This document shows positions 40,926 to 49,867 of a stretch of DNA of 64,000 nt, piece after piece. Below the pieces are notes generated by a model that saw only the letters and a program-made list of their open reading frames with translations, had not been told where the DNA came from and did not search any database. Both the position numbers and the translations under genes were made by a program. Position 1 is the first letter of the stretch. Each line of letters starts with the position of its first letter. The stretch comes from Pirellulaceae bacterium. GTDB taxonomy: Bacteria > Planctomycetota > Planctomycetia > Pirellulales > Pirellulaceae. The stretch lies in NCBI GenBank assembly GCA_023382975.1, contig JAHDXO010000002.1, forward strand, positions 23,434-87,433, read 5' to 3'.

Positions 40926-42374
40926 ATGCGCAGAATTGACTTGCGGGTACTAGTGTTTGGCGGTTGGTTGTTGGCGGCTCTCTTGACCGGGCCGTTGCTG
41001 GCACAGGACGATGCCGGCGGGACGGATACGAGCACATCGTTGGCGGAACTCGAGGCCAAGGCGAACGAGGCCCTGCTCGCGGGGCACAACGGGTGGATGC
41101 TCACGTCGTCGGCGTTGGTGCTTTTCATGACCGCGCCGGGTTTGGCGATGTTTTATTGCGGCTTGGTCCGCAAGAAGAACGTGCTGGGCGTGATCATGCA
41201 GTGTCTCTTCTTGATGGGGCTGATGACCGTGATTTGGGCCCTGTGGGGTTACTCGCTGGCCTTTGGCGGATCGGGCGCCTGGATCGGCAACGGCGAGTAC
41301 CTGTTCATGCAGAACGTGGCTCGATCGTGGGACGAGACGGCCAACGCACCGTACACACCGATGTGGGCCGAGGGCACGAACGCCCAGATCCCGCTGCTGA
41401 CGCACATGCTGTTCCAGGGCATGTTCTTTATCATCACGCCGGCGCTGATCTGTGGCGCGTTTGCCGAGCGGATGAAGTTCAAGACGATGGTCGTCTTCAC
41501 GGTGCTGTGGGGAACGCTGGTCTACTGCCCTCTGTGCCACTGGGTATGGGACGGGGGGATCTTGGCATTCGTGCCGACCGGCGGGACGGGACACGGCTGG
41601 GCCGGCGGCGCCTTGGATTTTGCGGGCGGCACGGTGGTGCATATTAGTTCGGGGGTGTCGGCGCTGATCGTGGCGTTGCTGATCGGCAAGCGATTGGGAT
41701 ACGGCCGCGATCCGATGCCGCCGCACAACCTGACCTACACGGCGCTGGGCGCCGCGATGCTGTGGGTTGGCTGGTTCGGTTTCAATGCGGGCAGCGAATT
41801 GGCGTCGGACGATCTGACGAGCAGCGCGTTCGCCGTCACGCATTTTTCGGCGGCCGCGGGCGCGGTGGCGTGGGCGGCGATGGAATGGTTGACGCGCGGC
41901 AAGCCGTCCGTTCTCGGTACGGCATCGGGAGCGGTAGCGGGACTGGTGTGCATCACCCCGGCGGCCGGTTTTGTCAATCCGATGCCGGCCCTGATATTCG
42001 GGCTGGCCGCGGGTGTGGTCTGTTTCGTCGCCTGTACCACTTTGAAGTCCAAGTTCGGCTACGATGACTCGTTGGACGCATTCGGTGTCCATGGTGTCGG
42101 CGGCACGCTGGGCGCCGTGTTGACGGGCGTTTTCGCGACCCGCGCCTGCTGGAATATCGACGAAGGGAATCCGCTCGGTGTGATCGAGGGCAGCACTCGG
42201 ATCTTGGTGGGTCAACTGGTCGCGGTGGCGGTCACGGTGGTGTTCGCAGTCGCGGTGACGTTTGTGCTGCTGAAGATTCTGGATGCGACGATGGGGTTGC
42301 GAGTGTCGCAGCAGGAGGAGACTCAAGGTCTCGATCTGAGCCAGCACGGCGAAGAAGGTTACATCTTTATCTAA
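40926..42374 (+). CDS. amt: Ammonium transporter Amt
   Basis: A 482-residue channel that imports ammonium. A cleavable signal peptide (VLVFGGWLLAALLTGPLLAQ) precedes a linker and eleven transmembrane helices. The twin pore histidines are His205 (CHWVWDGG) and His389 (GVHGVGGTLGAVLTG). Amt signatures AGGTVVHISSGVSAL and FNAGSEL are present. The C-terminal cytoplasmic tail ends QQEETQGLDLSQHGEEGYIF, close to the usual PII-interaction tail. glnB follows after 18 bases and glnD directly after that, so uptake, sensing and signal modification are made together. Hairpins lie upstream at 40751-40823. Confidence 0.97.
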   Translation: MRRIDLRVLVFGGWLLAALLTGPLLAQDDAGGTDTSTSLAELEAKANEALLAGHNGWMLTSSALVLFMTAPGLAMFYCGLVRKKNVLGVIMQCLFLMGLMTVIWALWGYSLAFGGSGAWIGNGEYLFMQNVARSWDETANAPYTPMWAEGTNAQIPLLTHMLFQGMFFIITPALICGAFAERMKFKTMVVFTVLWGTLVYCPLCHWVWDGGILAFVPTGGTGHGWAGGALDFAGGTVVHISSGVSALIVALLIGKRLGYGRDPMPPHNLTYTALGAAMLWVGWFGFNAGSELASDDLTSSAFAVTHFSAAAGAVAWAAMEWLTRGKPSVLGTASGAVAGLVCITPAAGFVNPMPALIFGLAAGVVCFVACTTLKSKFGYDDSLDAFGVHGVGGTLGAVLTGVFATRACWNIDEGNPLGVIEGSTRILVGQLVAVAVTVVFAVAVTFVLLKILDATMGLRVSQQEETQGLDLSQHGEEGYIFI

Positions 42375-42731
<357 letters not shown>

Positions 42732-42733
42732 CC

Positions 42734-45379
42734 ATGTCGTTTGCCAACCTGCGCCCAGCCGTTCTCCAGGCTCGGGACAAACTGAAAACGGGTCGCGAGA
42801 AACTGCGCCAGTTGCACGACGGAGGTGCGCTGGGCGTTCAGGTCAGCAATTATCTGACCGAATTGATCGACGCGGTCGTGTTGGATTTGTACACGGCCGC
42901 GTTGCAGGACTTGGGCGATCCGGAACTGCCGTCGCTGCTCGCGCTGGTGCCTTACGGGGGCTACGGCCGCCGCGATGTGTCGCCGTTTTCCGACGTGGAC
43001 CTGATGCTGTTGGCAGCGGACGACACGGAACCTCGAGTGCGTCCGCTGGCGGCCCGGTTGGTGCAGGACATCTGCGACTCGGGCCTGGTGTTGGGGCAGA
43101 GCCTGCGCACGCCGGGCGAAGCCTGCAAGTTGGCGATGGAAGACGTGACGATTTTCACCTCGATGGTCGAATCGCGATACCTGACAGGCAACGAGCGGCT
43201 TTTCTCCCGCTTTTTCGAGCGGTTCCGCGGGGATGCCCGGCGGCGTCACCGGACGCTGATCGAGGCGATCGAAGCCTCGCGATTGGACGAGCGAAACCGC
43301 TACGGCGAAACGGTCTTTCTGCTGACTCCCCACATCAAACGATCGTATGGCGGTCTGCGAGACATCCAGTTGGTGCGCTGGATCGCCTTCGCCCGCTACG
43401 GCGAGAAGGATCTACAGACGCTGCAGCAACTGGACGCCATCGACGCCGAAGACCGGCGGCAATTGATCGAGGCCCACGAGTTCCTGCTGCGGGTGCGCAA
43501 CGAAATGCACTTCCACGCCGGCAAGGCTCACGATCTGCTCGATCGCTTCGAACAGGTGAGGCTGGCCGAGTGGTACGGTTGCGTCGGCGACGAGGGCCTG
43601 ATCCCGGTCGAGCAATTCATGCGGGAGTACTTTCGCCACACCGGCCACGTGCGGTACGCGACAAGCCACTTCCTGGCCTCGGCCAAGACTCGCACCGGCA
43701 TCCGATCGTTCCTGAACGCGGTGGCCAGTCACGATGTCGAGGGGGACTTCCGCGTCGGACCGATGACCATTGGAGCCACGCGGCGCGGGATCGAGAAAGT
43801 TTCCAAGGATCTGTCTCAGGTGCTGCGGTTGATGGATCTGGCGAACCTGTACGACAAGCGGATCGATCACCGCACCTGGCGGACCATCCGCCAAGCGATG
43901 GCGCAGACGCCGGATTTCGAACTGACCGCCGAGGTCCGGCAGCGGTTCTTGTCGTTGATCTCGCAACCGGGGCCACTGGCGGACCTGCTGCGCCGCTTGC
44001 ACGAACTGCGGGTGCTGGAAAAGATCATCCCGGGCATGAGTCACGCTCGGTCCCTGCTGCAGTTCAACGAATACCACAAATACACGGTCGACGAACACTG
44101 CCTGCGGGCGGTCGAGGCCGCGACCGGGTTTCTGGACCATCCCGGCCCGTTGGGCGATGCTTACCGCCGGCTGAAGAACAAGCGGACGCTGCATCTGGCA
44201 CTGTTGATCCATGACTTGGGCAAGGGATACGCCGAGGACCACAGCGAAGTCGGCCTGCGTCTGGCCGACGATACGGCCAAGCGGCTCAAGCTGTCCGACG
44301 ACGACGCGGAACTGCTCCGCTGGCTGGTCCACAAACACTTGCTGTTGTCCCACTTGGCTCAGTTCCGGGACGTGAACGATCCCGCCGTCGTGGTCGATCT
44401 GGCCGTCCAGGTCGGAACGCCGGAAGCGCTGCGGATGCTGTACGTGCTGACGTGCGCCGATCTGGCCGCAGTCGGCCCCGGAGTCTTGAACCAATGGAAA
44501 ATGGAGGTGTTCACGCAACTGTACCGAAACACGCTTCGGCAACTGACCGGCGACCCCTTGGCCGAAAGTTCGGACGAGGAACACGACCGGCGGCGCGAGG
44601 AACTGCGCCGCAAGACGCGCTCGCGCAACGACGATTCCTGGTGGGACCGCCAGATCGACGCGCTGCCGCCGTCGCTGCTGGTCAACGGACCGGCCAGCCG
44701 CATTCTGGACGATCTGGAAACGCTGCGCAACCTGCCTCGTGATCAGGCGGTCGCGTCCGGACGGTACGTCCCAGAATACCGGGCGGTCGAATACACGATC
44801 GGCACGTTCGAGGACATCGCGCCCGGGATCTTCCACCGCCTGACCGGTGTGTTGACCAGCCAGCGCATGGAGATTCTGTCCGCCGAAATCAATACGCTGG
44901 CCGACGGTCTGGTTCTGGACCGCTTCTACGTCCAGGACCGGGATTTCGACGGTGCGCCCGCGGTCGAGCGTTTGACCGACGTCAGCCGGCGGCTGGTCGA
45001 ATCGTTGAAACACCCATCCGATTCCCCGCCTAAGTTCTCGCGGTTCTGGGGCGAGAGTTCCGCGGGCAAGGGACCGCAACTGCCGAAGCCGCCCGTCCAA
45101 GTCCGTATCGACAACAACACCTCGGACCGTTTCACGATCATCGACATTTTCGCCCTGGACCGGACGGGGTTGCTGTACACCGTCACCCGCATGTTGTTCG
45201 AATTCGGCCTGTCCGTCCACATGGCCAAGATCGGTACGCACCTGGACCAGGTTGTCGACGTGTTCTACGTTACCGACGCCGAAGGCCAGAAAGTCATGGA
45301 CGAAGCCCGCCTGCACCACATCCGCCAACGGCTGCTGGAACGGATCGTCGAGTTCGAAGAAAAAGGCATCGGCAGCTAG
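42734..45379 (+). CDS. glnD: PII uridylyltransferase / uridylyl-removing enzyme GlnD
   Basis: An 881-residue bifunctional enzyme that adds UMP to PII when glutamine is low and removes it when high. The nucleotidyltransferase motif GGYGRRDVSPFSDVD lies at about residues 75-90. The HD hydrolase domain has LALLIHDLGKGYAEDHSEVG near 490. Two ACT domains sit at the C-terminus: one around FEDIAPGIFHRLTGVL and one around IIDIFALDRTGLLYTVTRML. It forms an operon with amt and glnB. Its stop shares the CTAG at 45376-45379 with the stop of the convergent DJ-1/PfpI gene. Confidence 0.96.
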   Translation: MSFANLRPAVLQARDKLKTGREKLRQLHDGGALGVQVSNYLTELIDAVVLDLYTAALQDLGDPELPSLLALVPYGGYGRRDVSPFSDVDLMLLAADDTEPRVRPLAARLVQDICDSGLVLGQSLRTPGEACKLAMEDVTIFTSMVESRYLTGNERLFSRFFERFRGDARRRHRTLIEAIEASRLDERNRYGETVFLLTPHIKRSYGGLRDIQLVRWIAFARYGEKDLQTLQQLDAIDAEDRRQLIEAHEFLLRVRNEMHFHAGKAHDLLDRFEQVRLAEWYGCVGDEGLIPVEQFMREYFRHTGHVRYATSHFLASAKTRTGIRSFLNAVASHDVEGDFRVGPMTIGATRRGIEKVSKDLSQVLRLMDLANLYDKRIDHRTWRTIRQAMAQTPDFELTAEVRQRFLSLISQPGPLADLLRRLHELRVLEKIIPGMSHARSLLQFNEYHKYTVDEHCLRAVEAATGFLDHPGPLGDAYRRLKNKRTLHLALLIHDLGKGYAEDHSEVGLRLADDTAKRLKLSDDDAELLRWLVHKHLLLSHLAQFRDVNDPAVVVDLAVQVGTPEALRMLYVLTCADLAAVGPGVLNQWKMEVFTQLYRNTLRQLTGDPLAESSDEEHDRRREELRRKTRSRNDDSWWDRQIDALPPSLLVNGPASRILDDLETLRNLPRDQAVASGRYVPEYRAVEYTIGTFEDIAPGIFHRLTGVLTSQRMEILSAEINTLADGLVLDRFYVQDRDFDGAPAVERLTDVSRRLVESLKHPSDSPPKFSRFWGESSAGKGPQLPKPPVQVRIDNNTSDRFTIIDIFALDRTGLLYTVTRMLFEFGLSVHMAKIGTHLDQVVDVFYVTDAEGQKVMDEARLHHIRQRLLERIVEFEEKGIGS

Positions 45380-45912
45380 CGGCATTCTCCGTTCATGACT
45401 TGCAGGATACCGCGGCAGAAGTCGGGCAGATCGTCCGGCTTGCGGCTGCTGACAAAGTGGCGGTCGATCACGACGGGAGCGTCTTCCCAGACCGCACCGG
45501 CATTGATCAAATCGTCCTTGATTCCCGGCGAGCCGGTCACGCGGACTCCTCGGTAGACGCCGGCCGAGATCGGAATCCAACCGCCGTGACAGATGGCGGC
45601 GACCAGTTTTCCCGCGGCGTCGAAGCCGCGCACCAAGGCCAGCACCTGCGGATCTCGCCGCAGTTTGTCCGGCATGAACCCGCCCGGCACGATCAGTCCG
45701 TCGAAGCCATCGGCGGCGACCTCCGCAATCGCGGCATCGGACGGGCACGGATACCCGTTCTTGCCCGCGTACGAGCGTCCAGCTTCCGGCCCGGCCATAA
45801 CGACTTCGGCACCGGCTTCGATCATGCGCAGTTTCGGATACCACAATTCGAGATCTTCGTAGATATCACCCACAAACATCAAGATCCGCTTGTTCTGCAA
45901 CGGTTGGTCCAC
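45376..45912 (-). CDS. DJ-1/PfpI superfamily protein
   Basis: A 178-residue class I glutamine-amidotransferase-like protein. The nucleophile Cys sits in the elbow AAICHGGW, with GLIVPGGFMPD before it and VTGSPGIKDDL after, the pattern of the PfpI/YhbO subgroup (proposed glyoxalase or deglycase/protease activities). N-terminus KRILMFVGDIYEDLELWYP. GTG at 45912 is chosen: AAGGAGAG stands 6 bases ahead, while the 56 codons further upstream do not look coding. It is convergent with glnD, sharing CTAG. Confidence 0.88.
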   Translation of the reverse strand: MDQPLQNKRILMFVGDIYEDLELWYPKLRMIEAGAEVVMAGPEAGRSYAGKNGYPCPSDAAIAEVAADGFDGLIVPGGFMPDKLRRDPQVLALVRGFDAAGKLVAAICHGGWIPISAGVYRGVRVTGSPGIKDDLINAGAVWEDAPVVIDRHFVSSRKPDDLPDFCRGILQVMNGECR

Positions 45913-46143
45913 CGTGTCTCTCCTTCGATTTGTATACGTTTTGACTACTGATTCAACGCCGCCATCTCGCTCCTCGCCGCTGTTTGTCCCCACGACCGGG
46001 CGATTGGTGGTTTGCTCCACCTGCGGCCTTGCCCGCGGTGTGCCCTGGACGATGCTCTGTCCATCATCCGGCCACTGCACTCTAGGGGATCAGATGGCCA
46101 GGTCAAGGCGAGTCTCGACGAAGACGCAAAATCCGCGAACGAC

Positions 46144-47490
46144 TCACCGCCGCAACTGCTCGACCTGTTGCTGCAGTTCGCGAATCTGGATGTCGGTCTG
46201 CTGTCGCTGCTGCTCTTGTTGTTGCAGACGCTGCTGCAAGACGAGGATGGCCTGCTGATACCGTTCCAAAGCCCGTTCCAGCAACTGGATCTTCTCGGCC
46301 GCCGATGCGGGACGGTCGCTGTCCTCCGCTGAACCGGCGGAGTTCTGCGGGGCGAATACTTCGCGCATGGTGTCCGGACCTCGCCGCGCCGCATACGATC
46401 CCTCGCCGACCTGTTGAACATCCAGCGTCGGCCGCAGGTACTGCCGGACGTTGGCGAACGGAGCCGACGGCAATTCGATGCCGCCGCCCAGAACGACACT
46501 CGTTTCGAGCGTCTTGCCGTCGCGGTCGATCAAGAAGAGCATCTTGTCGCCGGGCTGCTTGTACAGCATCGGTCGAACGGCCTGGTAGACCGAACGGATC
46601 ATCACGCCATCGGCCGCGATGATCAGATCCCCCACGCGAATCCCGGCCCGCTGGGCCGGGCTGTCGTCGAACACCCGGCTGACGACGACGGTTTCGTTTT
46701 CGCCGTCCAACACCATCCCGACCACCGGACGCCGCCGTTTGAGAATGACGACGCCGGTACGGTTGCGCTCCTCGTCGCGGACGGTCAACAGCCGTTGCAC
46801 GTGCGAGGCCGGAACGGCGTAGGTCCATCCACGGCTGCCGTGCTCGGCGTCGGTCGCGACCACGATGCCGATCAAGCGGCCTCGGCTATCGACCACTCCG
46901 GCGCCGCTGGAGGTTTCGGCAGTGCGGAGATCGCATTGCAGCAACGGCGGGTAGTTCGTGCCTGCCAACGTGCGATCGCCGGCGCCTAGAATGCCGACCG
47001 AAACCGCAGGCCGCTCGGTGCCCCAGGCCGCCGCGCTCAACACCCAACCGCCCACCGCAGGCAACTCGTCGGTCCACGTCACTCGGGCCGGCAGTTCGCG
47101 ATCGGTTTCCAGCAGGGCCAGACCGGTGTACTCGTCCAGTACCCGCAAAGTCGCCGTCGTCTGCTGGCCACCGGGGACCGTGATCCGAATTTCCGAGTCC
47201 GACGCGGCAAACACGGGACTGACGACCAAACGCGAGTCGACCGCCACCCCCGAGCACACGGTAACCTTTGGACTGGCTGTGTTGACATCGGCCGCATCGG
47301 GCACGACCGGCTCAGCGGGCTCGACGGGCACTTCGTCGTCCAGCAGCGGATTCCGCACGCGCACCGTCACCGTCGCGCCAAGCAGGATCCGCGAGGCGTC
47401 TTCCAGCGACGGCAACTGCGTCTGTTGGGCGGTGGCAGGCAGACCAGCCGCCGTCAACAACAGCACGACAACAAAGCAAAAGGAACGCAT
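46144..47490 (-). CDS. Exported trypsin-like/PDZ protein with lost catalytic residues and a coiled-coil tail
   Basis: A 448-residue protein with signal peptide (FCFVVVLLLTAAGLPATAQ). The trypsin-like domain aligns with DegP/HtrA but the His position reads VVSPVFAAS (His to Phe) and the Asp position TGLALLETD (Asp to Gly). Ser is kept in AETSSGAGVVDSRGRLIG. A PDZ domain follows (SRVFDDSPAQRAGIRVGDLIIAADG). The last ~60 residues are a Gln-rich coiled coil. It is probably a non-catalytic sensor or chaperone. It follows the sigma and anti-sigma genes on the same strand, 18 bases after the anti-sigma stop, so a role in envelope-stress sensing is inferred. Confidence 0.85.
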   Translation of the reverse strand: MRSFCFVVVLLLTAAGLPATAQQTQLPSLEDASRILLGATVTVRVRNPLLDDEVPVEPAEPVVPDAADVNTASPKVTVCSGVAVDSRLVVSPVFAASDSEIRITVPGGQQTTATLRVLDEYTGLALLETDRELPARVTWTDELPAVGGWVLSAAAWGTERPAVSVGILGAGDRTLAGTNYPPLLQCDLRTAETSSGAGVVDSRGRLIGIVVATDAEHGSRGWTYAVPASHVQRLLTVRDEERNRTGVVILKRRRPVVGMVLDGENETVVVSRVFDDSPAQRAGIRVGDLIIAADGVMIRSVYQAVRPMLYKQPGDKMLFLIDRDGKTLETSVVLGGGIELPSAPFANVRQYLRPTLDVQQVGEGSYAARRGPDTMREVFAPQNSAGSAEDSDRPASAAEKIQLLERALERYQQAILVLQQRLQQQEQQRQQTDIQIRELQQQVEQLRR

Positions 47491-47508
47491 CGAGCAGTCG
47501 ACCTCGGC

Positions 47509-48054
47509 CTAAATCGATAGTCGGGTTCTTTCCGGACGTTCGTCTTCCCACAGATCCAACAATGCTTCTAACTCGGGATCGGATACGTCGAGCAAAAAGA
47601 CCGGCGACTCCGATTCCGTCATGGAGACCGGTGCGTGGCTGGCGACCAACGGGGGAAACGGAAGTGGCTCCGAAAATGGGACTGCCTCCGGAGCACGGAC
47701 GCCCTGTCCCTGTTCCGCCTTCGCTGGCTCGGGAGCAGCGACGCTCGCCGCGCTGACCACCTCGCGACCGGGGTGCTGTCCTACCCGATTGGCATCCCGC
47801 AGCCGCGGCGATACCGCGATGGCGATGACGGCCGCGGCAGCCAACGTGATCACCCAAGCGGCGTTTCCAAGAGACCGGCGAGTTGCCGGGACGGCGATGA
47901 TCTGAGGCCGCGTTGCGGGATACCGGCCTGCCAGTCGCACGGACTCGCGGTGCAACCGCGCGCCGAGTTCGTCCAGACACCGATCCACCTGCGGATCGCC
48001 GGTATCCGGGGTCTCGTGTTCGTCGGAGAATGTCCTTCGACGCTCAGACCGCAT
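47509..48054 (-). CDS. Putative anti-sigma factor, single membrane span
   Basis: A 181-residue protein with one membrane helix (NAAWVITLAAAAVIAIAVS, about residues 63-81), a 60-residue cytoplasmic N-terminus (DRCLDELGARLHRESVRLA) and an extracytoplasmic Pro/Glu-rich part. No zinc-binding HxxxCxxC motif is visible, so it is not a standard ZAS-type anti-sigma. Its ATG overlaps the end of the ECF sigma gene by 11 bases, the usual layout for a sigma/anti-sigma pair. The assignment comes from position and topology rather than sequence similarity. Confidence 0.65.
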   Translation of the reverse strand: MRSERRRTFSDEHETPDTGDPQVDRCLDELGARLHRESVRLAGRYPATRPQIIAVPATRRSLGNAAWVITLAAAAVIAIAVSPRLRDANRVGQHPGREVVSAASVAAPEPAKAEQGQGVRAPEAVPFSEPLPFPPLVASHAPVSMTESESPVFLLDVSDPELEALLDLWEDERPERTRLSI

Positions 48055-48646
48055 AACTAAGATCCTCGATGAATTTCGGATACATCGCAGCCGCCGTGTC
48101 CCCGTCCGCTTCCAGCAGTTGCCGCAGCTTCAACAAACCGTGATGAATGCGTGATTTGACCGTCCCCAACGGACAGCCCAGAACTTCTGCGATCTCTTCG
48201 TACTGCAAACCCTCGCTGAACCGCAGCACCAGCGTCTGGCGTTGGGCGTCGGGGAGCCGAGCCACTTTGGACCACAACCCTTCCTTCCACTCGGCCACAT
48301 GCAACGCCAAGTCGGCGGCAGGCACGGACTGGGACCGCGGATCGTAGCGTTCGTAAAGTGCATCCAGCTTGCGCCGCCAAGTCCCGTGGCGGCGGCGATG
48401 CCGGCGCTCGACGTTCAGCAAGACCCCGTAAAGCCACGTGTAGGGCGCACTGTCGCCCCGAAAACCGTGGAACTTCCGCGCGGCCAGCAGAAAAGTCTCC
48501 TGCGCCAGATCCTCCGCATCCCAGGGGTTCCCGGTCAGCACCAAAGCGGCCCGGTGAATCCGCTCGAAGTGATCGGTAACAAGTTGCTGGACGTCCAAGC
48601 TGCTCACTTCAGATTCACCCTCGCCACCGAATTCGCCTTCGCTCAC
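48044..48646 (-). CDS. ECF-type RNA polymerase sigma factor
   Basis: A 200-residue sigma-70 family factor with only regions 2 and 4. Region 2 has NPWDAEDLAQETFLLAARKF and SAPYTWLYGVLLNVERRHRRR. Region 4 has LPDAQRQTLVLRFSEGLQYEE then LGCPLGTVKSRIHHGLLKLRQ. It recruits RNA polymerase to stress-type promoters. The start is GTG at 48646 with GGAAG about 10 bases upstream. It overlaps the putative anti-sigma gene by 11 bases and is followed by the exported PDZ protein. Divergent galT lies across 169 bases. Confidence 0.92.
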   Translation of the reverse strand: MSEGEFGGEGESEVSSLDVQQLVTDHFERIHRAALVLTGNPWDAEDLAQETFLLAARKFHGFRGDSAPYTWLYGVLLNVERRHRRRHGTWRRKLDALYERYDPRSQSVPAADLALHVAEWKEGLWSKVARLPDAQRQTLVLRFSEGLQYEEIAEVLGCPLGTVKSRIHHGLLKLRQLLEADGDTAAAMYPKFIEDLSYAV

Positions 48647-48815
48647 GGCCGAGTTCTTCCGAATTCGGACTCCGTTGTCCGTTCATCCAAAGTCTTCCGA
48701 CTTCGGCTATTCACCATCACATTCCGCTCATTATACTGCAACGCCGCGGCAAATCCCACCGAGTTTGGTGCCATTGGACCAAGATAAAGTTCATCCGCCG
48801 CAGGATGTCAAACGC

Positions 48816-49817
48816 ATGTCAGAGTTCCGCAAAGATCCGCTGTCCGATCATTGGGTGATCATCGCGCCGAACCGTGCGGAACGCCCCGAGCAGTTCGAGA
48901 TCGGTTCGTCCAAGCGAACTCCAGGCCGCTGCCCCTTCTGTCGGGGGCACGAGGAGGACACGCCCGAGCAGACTGCTGCGTATGATGCGTCGGGGAAGAT
49001 GATCGAGCAGGGAGCCTGGCAGATCCGGGTGATCCCCAACAAATACCCGGCGGTCGAGAATGTTCGCCAGTCGCGTCCGGCCCGGAACGACTTCTTCGAG
49101 ACGCGGCACGGCGTGGGAATCCACGAAGTGATCATCGAATGCCCCGATCACGTCACGGCCTTCAGCCAACTGAACGACCAGCAAGCCGCCCTGGTTTTTC
49201 GCGCCTATCGGGACCGGATGGCCCATTGGCGCGGGGATCCCCGCTTGGCTTATGCTCAGATTTTCAAGAATTCAGGAGCCTCCGCCGGCGCGTCGCTGGA
49301 GCACGCCCACAGCCAACTGATCGCCACGCCGGTCGTGCCGACTCAGTTGGAAACCGAGCTGCATCGATCGGCGGAGTACTTTCAGCTACATCGGCGATGC
49401 GTGTTTTGTGAGATGGTCGATCGCGAACTAAAGGAAGAATCGCGACTGATTACTCAGACGGAAGACTTCGTTGCATTTTGCCCATTCGCCAGTCAGTTTC
49501 CCTATGAGATGTGGGTTCTTCCGCGTCAGCACAGCAGTCATTTTGAATTTGCGGAGGATGGGAAGCTTGCAGGGCTTGCGGCCGTCGTTCGGGATCTTGT
49601 GGGTCGAGTGGAATATCTCTTGAACGAACCCGGATTTAACTATTTAATTCACACATCGCCGTTTGGCTCGACGCATCTGCGGCACTATCATTGGCACGTT
49701 GAGATCTTTCCGCGAGTTTCCAGGACCGCCGGCTTCGAATGGGGAGCCGGCGATTACATCAACATCGTGACTCCGGAACAGGCGGCTGCCATGCTGCGTT
49801 CGGCCCAAATGCCCTGA
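48816..49817 (+). CDS. galT: Galactose-1-phosphate uridylyltransferase
   Basis: A 333-residue GalT of the HIT superfamily, moving UMP between UDP-glucose and galactose-1-phosphate in the Leloir pathway. The active-site motif is EHAHSQ (His163-Ala-His165), equal to E. coli His164-Pro-His166. A zinc-binding CPFC is at the N-terminus and a second pair in CVFCEM. The N-terminus SEFRKDPLSDHWVIIAPNR is typical. A related activity such as ADP-glucose phosphorylase cannot be ruled out. ATG 48816 is chosen; the 47 codons upstream are Ser/Pro-rich and not family-like. The glucan enzyme follows after 50 bases. Confidence 0.87.
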   Translation: MSEFRKDPLSDHWVIIAPNRAERPEQFEIGSSKRTPGRCPFCRGHEEDTPEQTAAYDASGKMIEQGAWQIRVIPNKYPAVENVRQSRPARNDFFETRHGVGIHEVIIECPDHVTAFSQLNDQQAALVFRAYRDRMAHWRGDPRLAYAQIFKNSGASAGASLEHAHSQLIATPVVPTQLETELHRSAEYFQLHRRCVFCEMVDRELKEESRLITQTEDFVAFCPFASQFPYEMWVLPRQHSSHFEFAEDGKLAGLAAVVRDLVGRVEYLLNEPGFNYLIHTSPFGSTHLRHYHWHVEIFPRVSRTAGFEWGAGDYINIVTPEQAAAMLRSAQMP

Positions 49818-49828
49818 TCGACACCCTG

Positions 49829-49852
49829 TAGCCGAATTCGAGAGAATTCGGA
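49829..49852 (+). repeat. Dispersed 24-bp GAATTC palindromic repeat
   Basis: TAGCCGAATTCGAGAGAATT then CGGA at 49829-49852 differs by one base from the copies at 55402-55488 and is related to the in-frame units at 27068-27166. It lies between galT and the GH57 gene and can fold on itself through CCGAATTC with GAATTCGG. Confidence 0.75.
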
Positions 49853-49867
49853 TGGAAATCGCGTTTC

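Noticed and set aside
43412-45844. 810-codon reverse frame opposite glnD
   Set aside because: glnD is fully supported on the forward strand; the reverse product is Gln/Arg-rich with no recognisable motif.
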